Positions 34,441 through 45,718 of a stretch of 64,000 bases of DNA are shown in pieces (within the stretch, counting starts at the first letter, position 1; every line of letters starts with the position of its first letter). Position numbers and translations under genes: made by a program. Origin of the DNA: Albugo candida (Eukaryota; Oomycota; Peronosporomycetes; Albuginales); the NCBI GenBank assembly GCA_040437565.1, contig JBDOQK010000006.1, positions 372,001 to 436,000 of the forward strand, read 5' to 3'. Under the pieces are notes generated by a model that worked only from the letters and a program-made list of their open reading frames with translations, had not been told where the DNA came from and did no database searches.

Positions 34441-37400
34441 TCAAATTTGTACCGTGTAAAGAAAATCATTCCTTGGATCACTTGCAATCTTTTCCAGGAG
34501 CTCGTCCAACGATGCTTCAGCGGCACAATTGCGTGTATTGTGAAAAAACACGGAAGCATATGCTGCACTTGACTGACCACTTTCATCTGCTTTAGTATCA
34601 ATACACCAATTCGTGAGCGTGTTTGCGATATCCATCTGCTGTCTTTCGATTAGATTGCTAAGCGAAGCCCAAAGACGGCACAGAATTGCATTCGATTCAT
34701 GAGATCGACCACGAACGCGTATATGATTCAGTATTTTCCTGAAGCCATATAGACCAAGCAGACGAAGCTCGTGCACCAGTCTGGTAGAAGTATGATGATT
34801 TTGAGTCCCTTTGCTCTCATCCTTTCCGATATAGCTTGCCAGATTCTTGCTGCAATAGGAAAGGATGCCTCGAACATTAGAGCAAAGAAAATCCGCAGTG
34901 TGGCAAACGTAACGAAGCTTCTTTACGAGTACCACAAAACGAATGGCAGCCATACTGAACAATTGAAACGCATTGATCTGAGCAGCAGGCTGCGTTGAGT
35001 TTTCCGATATACAAGTAGAAAGCCTCTTACATGTATGGTTTCCCTTTTTAGAACGAATGAGTCATAAAAGATCGGATGACAGCGCTGTTTGATTGATGCC
35101 AGTACTTTTTCAGCAAAGAAAAATCGCACTGGCTTTGCTTCATTAACAGAGAGCGTGTTTCTCATCATCTCACGGATGCTGCACCTGTTGAAAGAAGAGA
35201 ATTAGAATTTCTGCGCCAAGATAAGCGATAGATATACATACTTCTCGTAGTTCACAAACACTTGACCATTTTCTATGTCGAGAAGGAGACCACACCACGA
35301 AAACAGATTACAGCAGCCAGGTATCGATGAGACGTCATCTTGATGGAAGTTGACTTGAGTTTTGCTTTTGTTAACGGAACAAGCATAATCGTCGTTAGTT
35401 TGAAGCATGGTGGTGAGGAAGGCTTGTGCTTGACAAAGGTTTTCTGTCATGTATAAAAAATCGTCTGTGTATCGGAGCAACAACTCAAAACCAGGTGAAG
35501 CTGCCTTGAGAACTTTTCTAAGCACCTGCCGTTCGAAATGAGCAAAATATAGGTTGCAAAGCGTTGTAGACAACACTGATCCTTGAGGAATCCCGCAGTT
35601 TTGTATATAAGTCGGATTGAACCAGTTTCTGCGGGTCAACTGAATGCGATTTTGTGTCAAGTGCTCTTTCAGAAGTTCAAGTATGTGCTTTCTCGTGAGG
35701 TAATCGTACACCACACCATCGACCAAAACAGACTCACACCCTCTGCGTTTATACTGCGCTCCTGACAAAGCGTTTGTCGTGATAAAATCTTGAAAGGAAG
35801 TCAACGCACCAGAGTGTGATGCATATTGCTCTTGTCCGAACACGATCTTGATTTTGTCGCCAGTTGCCTGATTTTCAGCGCTGCTTATGTCTGCAATTCG
35901 ATAAACATAATGTTTTCGAATCAAATATTCGTTTTCTTGGAGTATTCTCTTGATAATTCGAAGCAATTTGTCTGGACGTATGGTATCGAAGCAGCGTTCG
36001 ATATCAAGGTTGATGCAATATAAAGGAGCTGATTGAGAATTGGAGCTGAAGCGCGTGAAAAATGGCCGTAATTTTTGCTGCACTTCAGTCAAGTTGCGAA
36101 CTGTCGATCCAAGAACCCTTGGTCGACGCTGAATCTCATATAATAGTACGCGGTGGATGGAAGCGAGGCACTTATTGACTGAGCGATTGTGTTTCTTGGC
36201 GCATGGATGAGTCGATTGACTTGTGCCTTTAAGCGAGGACAAATTCATCAACGGACGTAATCCTCCTCCATCTGCTTTTGGTAGAAAACGAAGACGGGAA
36301 ATCGGAAGACTGTACGATATGCCGTGAAGAATTGCGGTGCTGCCCGAGACGGAGAGAACTCTTTCTTGACGTAGAAGACTCCCGAAAGCATCATGAAGAG
36401 CTAAACTACTGAAAAGAATCGAAGAAGTGAGGTTTCTTTAAAGTGTGGTCGTTTACCTGATTGTGTTCCAAACTGGTTTTTGAAAATAAAAAAGCTCGTA
36501 TCCATTTCCTTCAAATTCTGTGATGTAAAACCATTTACGAAGAAGAGGAAAGATGATTGACTGAACCATCCAGAACAGAAGATCTGCCATCAATGTCTTT
36601 CTTTTTTCAAGCTCGTTTGGTGGGCTACATGTGAGAATCTGAGTTCTTTCTATACAGACCGGAACTCAAGTTATTATCAAGTGCACCATGTTGTTGTTGA
36701 TTGGATGTTCATCCAAGTGATCGCTTTGATTCGGAAAAGGTTCGCCCACTATAACAACGTAAGATGAGTGTTAGATTGACAGCATATGCTGGGTGCTACC
36801 TTTCTCGCACAGAAGGAATCATTCTTCGTCGATGACTTGAGCAAAACTCGGAGGAACCGCCGTAAAACACGCCAGTTATGAGATCCTGTATCACCGATTC
36901 CGAAGAACGAAGAAGGTAAAAGAAGTGCTAGCCAGTCTCGGATCCATCGATATACGTGTTGTTTACTAGTAGCGTATCGTAGCAATTGTGTGATCATAGA
37001 AGCATGTTGTTGCAGAGGCATCGGTTGCCCTGAGCAGGATGTGGTGGCTTCTTCACGAAGACTCCCAGTTCGACAATCACCCGGGTCTGTAGCATCAGAA
37101 TGCGCATTTTGACGCTTTCTCTCCTTCGTGGTTTTTGTCGAAACATTGATTGCATCCAGTGCCTCCTCATACCTCCTTTTCTTTCGGGCATTACTTGTCG
37201 TATTGATTTCTTCTTGACTCCAGTACTCGTCCTCCATTTGTGCTATTTTTGATGTGCTACGTGCTGGATTCGAGATCATTTCAGCTCCATAATTGGCTAT
37301 TCGCAGTCGCGTTCTGTTATGAGCACGCATGCAGTATCGAAGAAACGAACGAGGAGGCTTCAGAGTCATGCTTCTTTTTTGAAAAGTAGTCTGCTTTGAT

Positions 37401-38888
37401 AATTGGTCGAGTCTATTACATTCGCTGATTGCTTGAAGCATTTCTTCGATGAGCGGTATCACTTGAATCAGACGCTTTGGTAATCGCCGTGGCAATCGTT
37501 TTGCGCTGTCGATTCTTCGCCCAACTTTTATGGAACGGGATGTCGCAGGATTCGTAACCAATTTCTCTGACGAGAAAATCATTCGTACGATACGGGAAGC
37601 AGCTGCATGAGTTAGCTTTTTGGCATTCGCTTTTCGGCAATTTCGAAGCTCCTTAAAAAAAATGTGAGAAGAAGGAAAAAGTGATTTTTTCTCCACTTGA
37701 TCTACGTCACGTGCGTATAGTACACTATTGATTCTCATGATTCTTTGAAACATTTCAGAATTAGTTTTTTTTGATCGGATCTCTCGCTCCAAATGAATAA
37801 GTGTTNNNNNNNNNNNNNNNNNNNNNNNNNNNNNNNNNNNNNNNNNNNNNNNNNNNNNNNNNNNNNNNNNNNNNNNNNNNNNNNNNNNNNNNNNNNNNNN
37901 NNNNNGCGGTATCACTTGAATCAGACGCTTTGGTAATCGCCGTGGCAATCGTTTTGCGCTGTCGATTCTTCGCCCAACTTTTATGGAACGGGATGTCGCA
38001 GGATTCGTAACCAATTTCTCTGACGAGAAAATCATTCGTACGATACGGGAAGCAGCTGCATGAGTTAGCTTTTTGGCATTCGCTTTTCGGCAATTTCGAA
38101 GCTCCTTAAAAAAAATGTGAGAAGAAGGAAAAAGTGATTTTTTCTCCACTTGATCTACGTCACGTGCGTATAGTACACTATTGATTCTCATGATTCTTTG
38201 AAACATTTCAGAATTAGTTTTTTTTGATCGGATCTCTCGCTCCAAATGAATAAGTGTTCCAAGTTTTGGACCTGCGATCTGATTGACATTATAGAAAGCC
38301 TTTGGACCAATGCTGCTCAAACTTACCTGCAAGTATGTTGTGGGTCGGATATCCGCTCTCAGCACAAAAATCGCGTGATGTGATAATAGAAATATCATAC
38401 AATCATCGCCGACAATTTGATGATACATTTCCCATATTGTTTCCTTGTATGCGCTCACCAGAGAGTTTGGGTAAAAGCACATAATCGAGTTCGAGTCACG
38501 AATGCGATATCCATCCAAGTCGGGTCTTCCTTCTTCATACCCAAGAGTTAATATGTTCCGTGTGTCGTATTCCGGCAATGAAGGTAACCATTGATTTTTC
38601 CTCTGCTTGAGCAAAAGACGCTGCATGATACAAAATGAATCAACTTTATACAGCAAAATTGCTAGAGTCACATCTGACCTCAATCACTAGATGTAGAAGC
38701 TCTGTTTGTGTCAAACAGCATTCGAATGACACCAAAGGTTTGCAGGGTGGCTGCAATTGACCAGGAATCGGGACAACAATTGTAGATTGAAGCAAATGAG
38801 AGAATTCAGGCGATATATCTTGGTCAAGTTTAGTTGAAAAGTTTTCCATACATACTTGCCCCATAAAAATGCTAGTAGATACCGTCAT
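34441..38888 (-). CDS. TERT: Telomerase reverse transcriptase
   Basis: Catalytic protein of telomerase, which adds telomere repeats from its RNA template in the nucleus. In order from ATG 38888: the TEN domain with NILTLGYEE and QIVGDDCMIFLLSHHAIFVL (the GQ motif); the RNA-binding domain with VYRWIRDWLALLLPSSFFGI and NW (QFP); motif T (WFYITEFEGNGYELFYFQK, VWNTI); motifs 1/2 (RFLPKADGGGLRPLMNLSS); motif A with YCINLDIERCFDTI; motif B with CGIPQGSVLSTTLCNLYFAH; motif C with LLRYTDDFLYMT; motif D with NKSKTQVNF; motif E with WCGLLLD; and a C-terminal extension with RCHPIFYDSF. All three catalytic aspartates are present. Several short introns interrupt it (for example near 38,684-38,625 and 38,330). 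The gap at 37806-37905 duplicates 353 bp, so a naive model carries a false repeat of about 117 residues plus X residues in the linker/TRBD. Confidence 0.96.
37453..38258. repeat. 100-N gap flanked by 353-bp direct repeat
   Basis: 37453-37805 equals 37906-38258, with N at 37806-37905. The 453-bp offset keeps the TERT reading frame, which hides the error in an automatic gene model. Confidence 0.95.
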
Positions 38889-39343
38889 TAGTTCTCATTA
38901 CATTCGGAATTCGAGTCTAATATTTGCCTCTGCGTGAATGTATAGAGCGTTTGACTATTTTGGAATAAACGAGAGAATGCAGGAGATGTTTGAGAATTCG
39001 ACATTGTAGCGCAAGTCTACTTGCGATGCGAATGAAGCAAAGTGTCGAATGCTAGCCGTACTAAGGGATATGATTGGACAAGAGATGCATACAACTACGG
39101 TGGCGATCGAGCACGCCGACCTTTTTGTGCACATTAATGAATAACAGATACTATGATGGTATATGTAAAATTATGTGTTGAAAGCTAGCTGTCTATCAGC
39201 ACTTCTCTGATATCTTACGACTGTTTGATGACATTGCTACGACGATGGAGTGATTCCCATTTTCTGGCTGGTAATTGATTTAAAGTATGGCGGGATATTA
39301 AGTGTGAGGATATAATTGGTTGCAATTTTATTAGGACTTTAGA

Positions 39344-40965
39344 ATGAGCGACAGCGAAGTGTCCAAACCGCGCATAGTGGTCTTAGGTGGTGCAGGAATG
39401 CTGGGAAGGAATTTTGTCAAATATTGCATAGATAACGATATGTGCTCGTACATTAGAGTTGCAGACAAAACGCTACCTGCAATTGCTTATTTCAATGAGA
39501 TGCACAAAGCGGCGTTTGAAGATGAGCGTGTCGACTTTGTACAGGCTGACCTCACACGAGAAGCACACATCGAACGAGCCTATAACTCCGAGAAGGGTCC
39601 GTATGACTATGTTTTTAATATGGCCGGTGAAACAAAAAGTGGCTTATCGGACGCCATTTATGCATCAAAGGTATGAGTCCCTGTTCGTTTGTTGTACCAC
39701 TAGATTTACCTGTGTATGCAATTCTTATCAGTGCCGAGATTTATCGGTGAAATGCGGTAAGCATTCAATTTACTCTGATGCAATTGTAACTTGATCCCTC
39801 CCTTACTAAGCTTTGTGATATGTTGTAGCCACGATGGCTCAGACGCTTGATTTGAAGCGGTATATTGAGGTTTCAACAGCTTTTGTTTACAAAGGCGAGA
39901 AGAAAAATCCTGCTACAGAAGTGTCCGATTTGCAGCCGTGGACTCGTCAAGCCAGATACAAGCTGGAGGTGAATCAGAATAGTTTAACAGGGAAACTATC
40001 CTTTTGGCCCACTGATTGATTGGCTTCAAGTAGGCAGAAGAAGAAATACGAAAATTAGCGGATATCAAGCTCGTGATTGTACGGCCTGCGATTGTGTATG
40101 GGCCGGCCGACTTTTCTGGCCTTATGCCACGTATCGTTTGTGCGGCATCGTAAGCCTATTTTACAGCAATTTTGGATGTTATTAGAAAATTCTGTAACCT
40201 TCCATTCAGATATGTCAAACTTGAGGAAAAGATGAAGCTTCTTTGGAAAGAAGATATGCGCGTGAATACTGTGAGTCACAGCATAGCTATATTTTTATCG
40301 CGTAATCTCTCAAATTCAATGTCTACATGCAGGTTCACGTCCACGACGTGTGTAGAGCTATGTGGCATCTCACGGAAGCAGGTACTGATGGTGCAATATA
40401 CAATCTGGCTGATAAAAACGACACTAGTAAGCACACGACTTGGAATCACTCTAATCACCCTATATGACACATGCCTTCGATATGTAGATCAGTGCAAAAT
40501 AAATCTGATACTGCAGGAAATATTTGGCATTGAGACAGGATTCCATGGAAAGTTACTATCTGGGCTTGCACGTGTTCGTCTCCCAGAAGTCGTCAACGAT
40601 GCTAACGATAAACACATGCGTCCGTGGTCAGAGCTATGCATGGTATGTGTGGATCGATCTCTTGATGCTTGCGTTGTGCATCTTACGTATGATCGGAATC
40701 TGTTCTAGGAGCATGGTGTGACGAACACACCGCTTACACCGTACATTGACAAGGAACTTTTACAGCATACTCCCCTACATATAGACGGAAGTGCAATCGA
40801 ACGAGAGACTGGATTCGAATACACGCATCCAAATGTAAGCACTCAGCCTAACGATGTCGGAAGTCACATTTTCACAACTCTTCTATTTAGGTCGAAACGG
40901 ATGAAATTCGCGACATTGTGCAACAGATGATTGACCAGAAAATATTTCCTCCAATACTTTGCTGA
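39344..40965 (+). CDS. NAD(P)-dependent epimerase/dehydratase (extended SDR)
   Basis: Starts MSDSEVSKPRIVVLGGAGML; GGAGMLG is the glycine-rich NAD(P)-binding motif of a Rossmann fold. Later blocks are VDFVQADLTREAHIE, YDYVFNMAGETKSG, KRYIEVSTAFVYKG (the position of the SDR catalytic Ser) and IVRPAIVYGPADFSG. Then come DMRVNTVHVHDVCRAMWHL and IYNLADKNDT. The last exon ends DIVQQMIDQKIFPPILC. At least six introns of about 50-65 nt are needed, for example from 39671 to about 39731 and 39755 to about 39829. The usual catalytic YxxxK may correspond to ARYKLE after the serine block. The substrate is unknown; family members act on nucleotide sugars or sterol-like compounds. Confidence 0.8.
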
Positions 40966-41297
40966 ATACAAAGTCATACAGCGCATCTCACGATGAGATA
41001 TTTTATTCCTTGTCACAGTTCCAATTCGATCAGAGTCGTTTCTGATGCCATACTATCAATCCGACCCGCTGTATACTGGCAGCGTCCATCTCGTCAATAC
41101 AGCAAAGACATTATCACAAGAATGATTGCTTGATCGTGGAGACAATGCACAAATAGTGTTACTATCTTGCAGCTTCATAGACCAAATTGTGTCCATGTAA
41201 CGAGCAATTACGTATATTTAGGTTGCATTCGCTTGTGTGTGAATGCATCGCGTCAGATTTTGCTCCAATCACTATCGCATTGTCGAAAAGTTGACAA

Positions 41298-42822
41298 ATG
41301 TCTCTATCTTCTCTAATCTCAAATTCTCGCAATCGCAATGCGAGTCGGATGTCAATATCTAAGCTGATTTTTATCACTGATGTAGAAGGGAACTGGAGGT
41401 ATATGGAGAGACTTTTGCAAATCTCAAAATCTTTTTATCTAGACAAAACCACCCAAGAATTTGCATTAGCCGATGATTCGATGCTCGTCTACGGTGGTGA
41501 TGCGGGTGATAAAGGGATACACACATTGCGCGTATATGCTAAACTAGTTCAGCTGAAGAAAGTGTATCCCGATCGTGTTATTCTGCTCGCTGGTAATCGA
41601 GATATTAATAAGATGCGGTTGATTTCCGAGCTTGTAGATAATAGAGAAATGAATCTAAACTACATGGCAAAAGGTGTGTATGTATGGAACGAGAGCACTT
41701 ATCTCAACAAAGCTGATGATAGAGATTCTCGAGGGACCAATTTGGGTACCTGCTGATAAGCGATTGTCATTACGCAGCTATCTTGAAAGACAAAGCAAAA
41801 TTCACCATAGCGAGCAAGGACTGGACGCCTCTCAGTGGACACCGAAGGATCTAGAAGGTGTCAATACTAAAGTGAATCGACTGAAATGGATGCTGAATTA
41901 CACGATGGGGTCTCAGGGAGATTTCGATCGTCGTCGCCAGGAATTAGCAGAAATGAATGAGAAAGCACCTCACTTGATATCGGATGAGCAAGTATTGCAA
42001 TCGTATTTGGAGAGTGTGTCTCCGAATGGAATAATTCGTCAGTATTTATCACTTGCTCAACTAGCTTTCATCTGCAAGGAATCACTGTTCGTGCACGGAG
42101 GAATTGTCAACGGTGAAAATAACAATAACAATTCATTTTCGGCGTTGGAATTCACACCCCAAGGATTAAAAACCTTCAGCTCAATTCATGCTTGGGCTCA
42201 AGCACTCAATGATTGGAATCGTGCTCAAATCACGGATTGGGTCGTTTGTCCATTTTGGAGTGAAGATCATGGAACACGCGGTGGGAATCATCTCATGACA
42301 TATGCTCTACCCGACTACCATCCCATCAGCGTAGTAATGGGAAGGCATTTAAATGCATCCGGCATGCCAGTGCAACTACCATATAGTGTTGCGAAGAAAC
42401 TAGCAGACAATGGGATCAAGAGGCTGATAGTAGGTCATACCCCACATGGTAATTGTCCAACTGTGATTCCACAAACGGATGACACATCCTTCCAGCATGT
42501 CATTATGGCAGATACAAGTTACAGTGACATGAAAGCGGAAGATAATCGTGGGGCTGCCGCATCAGAAATCGTTGTTGTAGACGTGACAACTCATCATGGT
42601 ACGATTGTCAATGTTCATGGTGTACTCGAGAATGAACGTTGCATTCGATACACGCTGGTTGAATCATCCTTGGTCGGCAGAGCCCTGAAGGACCGCTCCA
42701 TGATCAAAGCCAAGATTGAGTCGGAATCGGCACCAGAGTATTTATCTTTTTCAGTGAAAAACAGATTTGACTTTCACTACGCTGTAAAATCGGGCAAGGA
42801 TGTTGAAGAAGAGCTTACATAA
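41298..42822 (+). CDS. Calcineurin-like metallophosphoesterase
   Basis: Two exons joined by a 49-nt intron (41674-41722; YMAK then EILEGPIWVPADKR). Metal-binding motifs are visible in order: FITDVEGN (in place of the usual DxH), VYGGDAGDKG (GDxxDKG), LLAGNRDINK (GNRD, equivalent to GNHE), SLFVHGGIV and RLIVGHTPHGNCP (GHTP). The insert between GNRD and VHGG is about 150 residues, larger than in small phosphatases. In the first motif the histidine is replaced by glutamate, which may change metal preference. A second ATG at 41349 (MSISKLIF) is a good alternative start. The substrate is not predictable; the family includes protein phosphatases and nucleotide phosphatases. The head of the gene lies 330 bp after the SDR gene. 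Confidence 0.85.
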
Positions 42823-42958
42823 GCGTTTAGGATACGATGCCGCTCTACCAACGTCTTGACGCAGTTTCCTGACGTGTTGATGTAAACTTGTTTTCATTCA
42901 ATTTATCTCACGAATTACAGTCTGTCTCAATCGCATATCTTGGCAGAGTAAAATCTAC

Positions 42959-44380
42959 TCACACTTGACGTTTTCCTTGCTTTTTCTCAGTATACTTGAA
43001 GTGAATAATTTTGTTGGTCATCAAGGTCAGTGCAATGACCACAGACATGATGCCGCTAAGTATACCAAGCAAGGGAATGAATTCGAAAGCTTCATTGGCA
43101 TACACTTCTTCCAAAAATGCATGAATTCTGTTGTCATTTGGATGTGTTGTTGCTCTCGAGTGCTTTCTTCTTCGTAGATGCTCTTCTTCTATCAATGGAG
43201 GAGGTATTATGGATCTATCATATGTGCAATCATCACCAACATAATTACTCAGGGTAGTGGAGTATTCTTCCACTGGTAATTCCCAAGGAGCAGGTTTTGG
43301 AAGTAATTGCTGCATGAATTGTTGTATAATACGTGAAGTCTCGTCATCATCGAATGCATCATTTAGAGCCAGTAACACTTCTGGTACACGATTGTCCAGA
43401 ATACTTTCCAAGTACCGCTCCAGCTGTTGCTGCGACATTTCACTCCCTCGCAGATATTTGTAGTCTTCTGATTCCAATATCGGGTTCCACTCGTAAGGGA
43501 TATTCAGCAATTTGCTCCCTTCTTCCTGCATGTATATATGATGCAGCAGAGGGATATTGACATCGCTTGCATTTCGTTCTTGATGCGATAATGTCTGATT
43601 CAAAATCTTCCCAAATTTAGTGTGCAGATTTTTAAAAGCTTCACGAGAGTATACATACGGAGCATGCTTGATAAAATTGTACACATGTTGTCCTCCATAA
43701 TGTGCATCAGTCAGAGCCACAGTCTTTCGCACACTTGATAACCAGACGCTGCGATGCGGGTCCGTCACGTGTCGAATGGAATCCATTTCGGAAAAAAAGC
43801 GTATTCCTCCACCGCATGTAAAAAGCCGATGTGGACTAATAGATTTCACGTACAAATAGTCATCATTCATGTGTAGGAATATATCGCTCAAACTAGGAAT
43901 CTTATACAGATATTGCTCAATCACATTTGTATCGAAATTGGGCAAAACCAGGTTTGCAGAGTCCTTGGGGAGAAGATCATCTTGGTCAATGATACGGATC
44001 CGCGGATTCGAGCGATCCAGCCAGGCAGGAATTTGACCCGGAGTCACAATGAAGATTGGTCCATCCAGAAATGACGCAAATGTATGCAAAGAACGCAAAG
44101 AGTATTTCAATTCACCGAAATCTTGGCCTCTCTCCGGCCGCAAATGATTATCCTCGCGGCGTTTTTTGTAACAGACTTCCGATTTATTGACCCACGTGTA
44201 AACGATTGCGCTGAGGCGTAAGCTGTCGTAGTTCGCGATATCGCACTCGAAAGAATCGGAACTTTCCAGAAATGCAGATGATGCCACGTCAGCTATCAGT
44301 ATTGGAGGATTATCTTTCAGGAAATATAGAAGGGTACACAAGCTGATACAGCTTGCGAGTAGAGCGTAAAGGTTTCGCAT
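42959..44380 (-). CDS. Stealth-family protein 1 (GlcNAc-1-phosphotransferase-like)
   Basis: Stealth proteins transfer sugar-phosphate groups; the animal member GNPTAB makes the mannose-6-phosphate tag in the Golgi. All conserved regions are visible: CR1 (SAIVYTWVN), CR2 (DFGELKYSLRSLHTF, IFIVTPGQIPAWLD, IRIIDQDDLLP), CR3 (EQYLYKIPSLSDIFLHMNDD) and CR4 (LLHHIYM). An N-terminal signal anchor (LYALLASCISLCTLLYFL) and a C-terminal membrane segment (LLGILSGIMSVVIALTLM) place the enzyme in the secretory pathway, lumen-facing. It has 473 residues in a single exon, with ATG at 44378-44380. The related Stealth protein 2 lies 1.3 kb further. The 31-bp gap repeat is at its 5' edge. Confidence 0.9.
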   Translation of the reverse strand: MRNLYALLASCISLCTLLYFLKDNPPILIADVASSAFLESSDSFECDIANYDSLRLSAIVYTWVNKSEVCYKKRREDNHLRPERGQDFGELKYSLRSLHTFASFLDGPIFIVTPGQIPAWLDRSNPRIRIIDQDDLLPKDSANLVLPNFDTNVIEQYLYKIPSLSDIFLHMNDDYLYVKSISPHRLFTCGGGIRFFSEMDSIRHVTDPHRSVWLSSVRKTVALTDAHYGGQHVYNFIKHAPYVYSREAFKNLHTKFGKILNQTLSHQERNASDVNIPLLHHIYMQEEGSKLLNIPYEWNPILESEDYKYLRGSEMSQQQLERYLESILDNRVPEVLLALNDAFDDDETSRIIQQFMQQLLPKPAPWELPVEEYSTTLSNYVGDDCTYDRSIIPPPLIEEEHLRRRKHSRATTHPNDNRIHAFLEEVYANEAFEFIPLLGILSGIMSVVIALTLMTNKIIHFKYTEKKQGKRQV

Positions 44381-44535
44381 CTGTTTTGAAATTGATGGAA
44401 ATAGNNNNNNNNNNNNNNNNNNNNNNNNNNNNNNNNNNNNNNNNNNNNNNNNNNNNNNNNNNNNNNNNNNNNNNNNNNNNNNNNNNNNNNNNNNNNNNNN
44501 NNNNTTCGCATCTGTTTTGAAATTGATGGAAATAG
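44374..44535. repeat. 100-N gap flanked by 31-bp direct repeat
   Basis: 44374-44404 equals 44505-44535, with N at 44405-44504. The copy contains the Stealth 1 start codon, so either side can be its true 5' end. Confidence 0.9.
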
Positions 44536-44591
44536 GGCAAGATGAAAATCATTTACATAATATTTGGCAAGAAATCAAAATATACAGTTGG

Positions 44592-45515
44592 CTAAATCTC
44601 TCCCATCAAAGCATTGACCACTTGCTGGACGTCGCCTTTAAGCTGCTCCAACAGTTCGTACGCTCGAGCATCTTCGATGCTTGGAAGCACGCTTTGAACA
44701 ACCGCAACCTCGCTCGCCCATTGCTTTTCTTCGATCACATGTGCGGTATCAGTCGCTGCTTTTTCGGATTGAACATCAACGTCCTCGGCTCCAAGTGCTC
44801 GTCCTGCGGCTGCTTCCGCTGGGATTTCAGCAACTTTCTCCCAATCGCTCTCATCATTGCTATCCTGTTTAGTGAAGGGTTTGTCGCTTTGAAGCTCCTC
44901 TGAATCTTCTGCTCTTGCAGCTTGAGCATTCTTGCCCACAATATCTTGAGCGTACGAGCTAATGCTTTCGGCAACAGAACTCAATCCCTCTGCGGTTTCT
45001 TTCAGCACTTGATCAAAACTAATTTCTTGCATGTTTTGGCGGGCCATGATGATTGATTCACGGGCACCATCAGCGACCTGTTTGACGGCGACTCTTGTAT
45101 GGGCAACACCATTATGGGCCTTTTGTGCCCATTCCTCGTTCTTGACCTTATCCATTGCTATGTTTAATGTTTCCATAAGTTTATCAATGGCTTTAAGAAT
45201 TGGTTCAGCCACACTTTCTTGGAAAACAGCCTGATGGCGCAAAATCGCATTAAATCGAAGCACCTTCGAGTCGGTCGTCTCCCCATTAGTATGCAATTGA
45301 CGTGCTTCGTCGAATTCAGCATCGGTGACAACATTCAGATAGTCGCCTTCGGAGTCTTTGTATTGAATAATGTACGCTCCTGGGGATAATTTAAACGTTC
45401 TTATGAACGCATTATGCAACTCCTCGAGAGTTAATGCTTCCAAATTGATTCGAATACGATGAACCTCCCCCTTAAAAACCAATTTTAGTGGAGCAGTAGA
45501 TGCAGCTATCGACAT
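44592..45515 (-). CDS. PB1-domain protein with LIR-like motif and UBA-like C-terminus
   Basis: Single-exon protein of 307 residues. The N-terminal 90 residues are a PB1-like domain (LKLVFKGEVHRIRINLEAL, then YKDSEGDYLNVVTDAEFDEA, the acidic OPCA-type turn). The middle is a helical region. A short acidic stretch then leads to SNDESDWEKVAEI, where DWEKV fits the LC3/Atg8-interacting core WxxV with acidic residues before it. The last 40 residues (VVQSVLPSIEDARAYELLEQ, then VQQVVNALMGEI) look like a UBA helix bundle. PB1, LIR and UBA in this order are those of p62/NBR1-type selective-autophagy receptors; the ZZ and FW domains of those proteins are absent. Function is inferred from the domain set. 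It sits between two Stealth genes on the same strand. Confidence 0.7.
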   Translation of the reverse strand: MSIAASTAPLKLVFKGEVHRIRINLEALTLEELHNAFIRTFKLSPGAYIIQYKDSEGDYLNVVTDAEFDEARQLHTNGETTDSKVLRFNAILRHQAVFQESVAEPILKAIDKLMETLNIAMDKVKNEEWAQKAHNGVAHTRVAVKQVADGARESIIMARQNMQEISFDQVLKETAEGLSSVAESISSYAQDIVGKNAQAARAEDSEELQSDKPFTKQDSNDESDWEKVAEIPAEAAAGRALGAEDVDVQSEKAATDTAHVIEEKQWASEVAVVQSVLPSIEDARAYELLEQLKGDVQQVVNALMGEI

Positions 45516-45718
45516 GGTTGTGTTCGTGGGTAAGAAAAATAATGAGTTATGTAGTAGAAGGGCGGATAGAACAAAGCCTTTCCAGTCAGCCGGGTCTCAT
45601 ACAGGCCACCTCACACTATCGATTTCTTGAAACCCTACCTGCCCCCCCTGTCGTGGCTACAATCAATCGATAGGAATTTCGCATACAGCTCAATTGAATT
45701 ATGATTTCATAGTTGAGA

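Noticed and set aside
36749-38683. A transposon-type reverse transcriptase at 34-38 kb
   Set aside because: TEN, T and CP/QFP-type motifs identify telomerase; no endonuclease, integrase or element ends are present.
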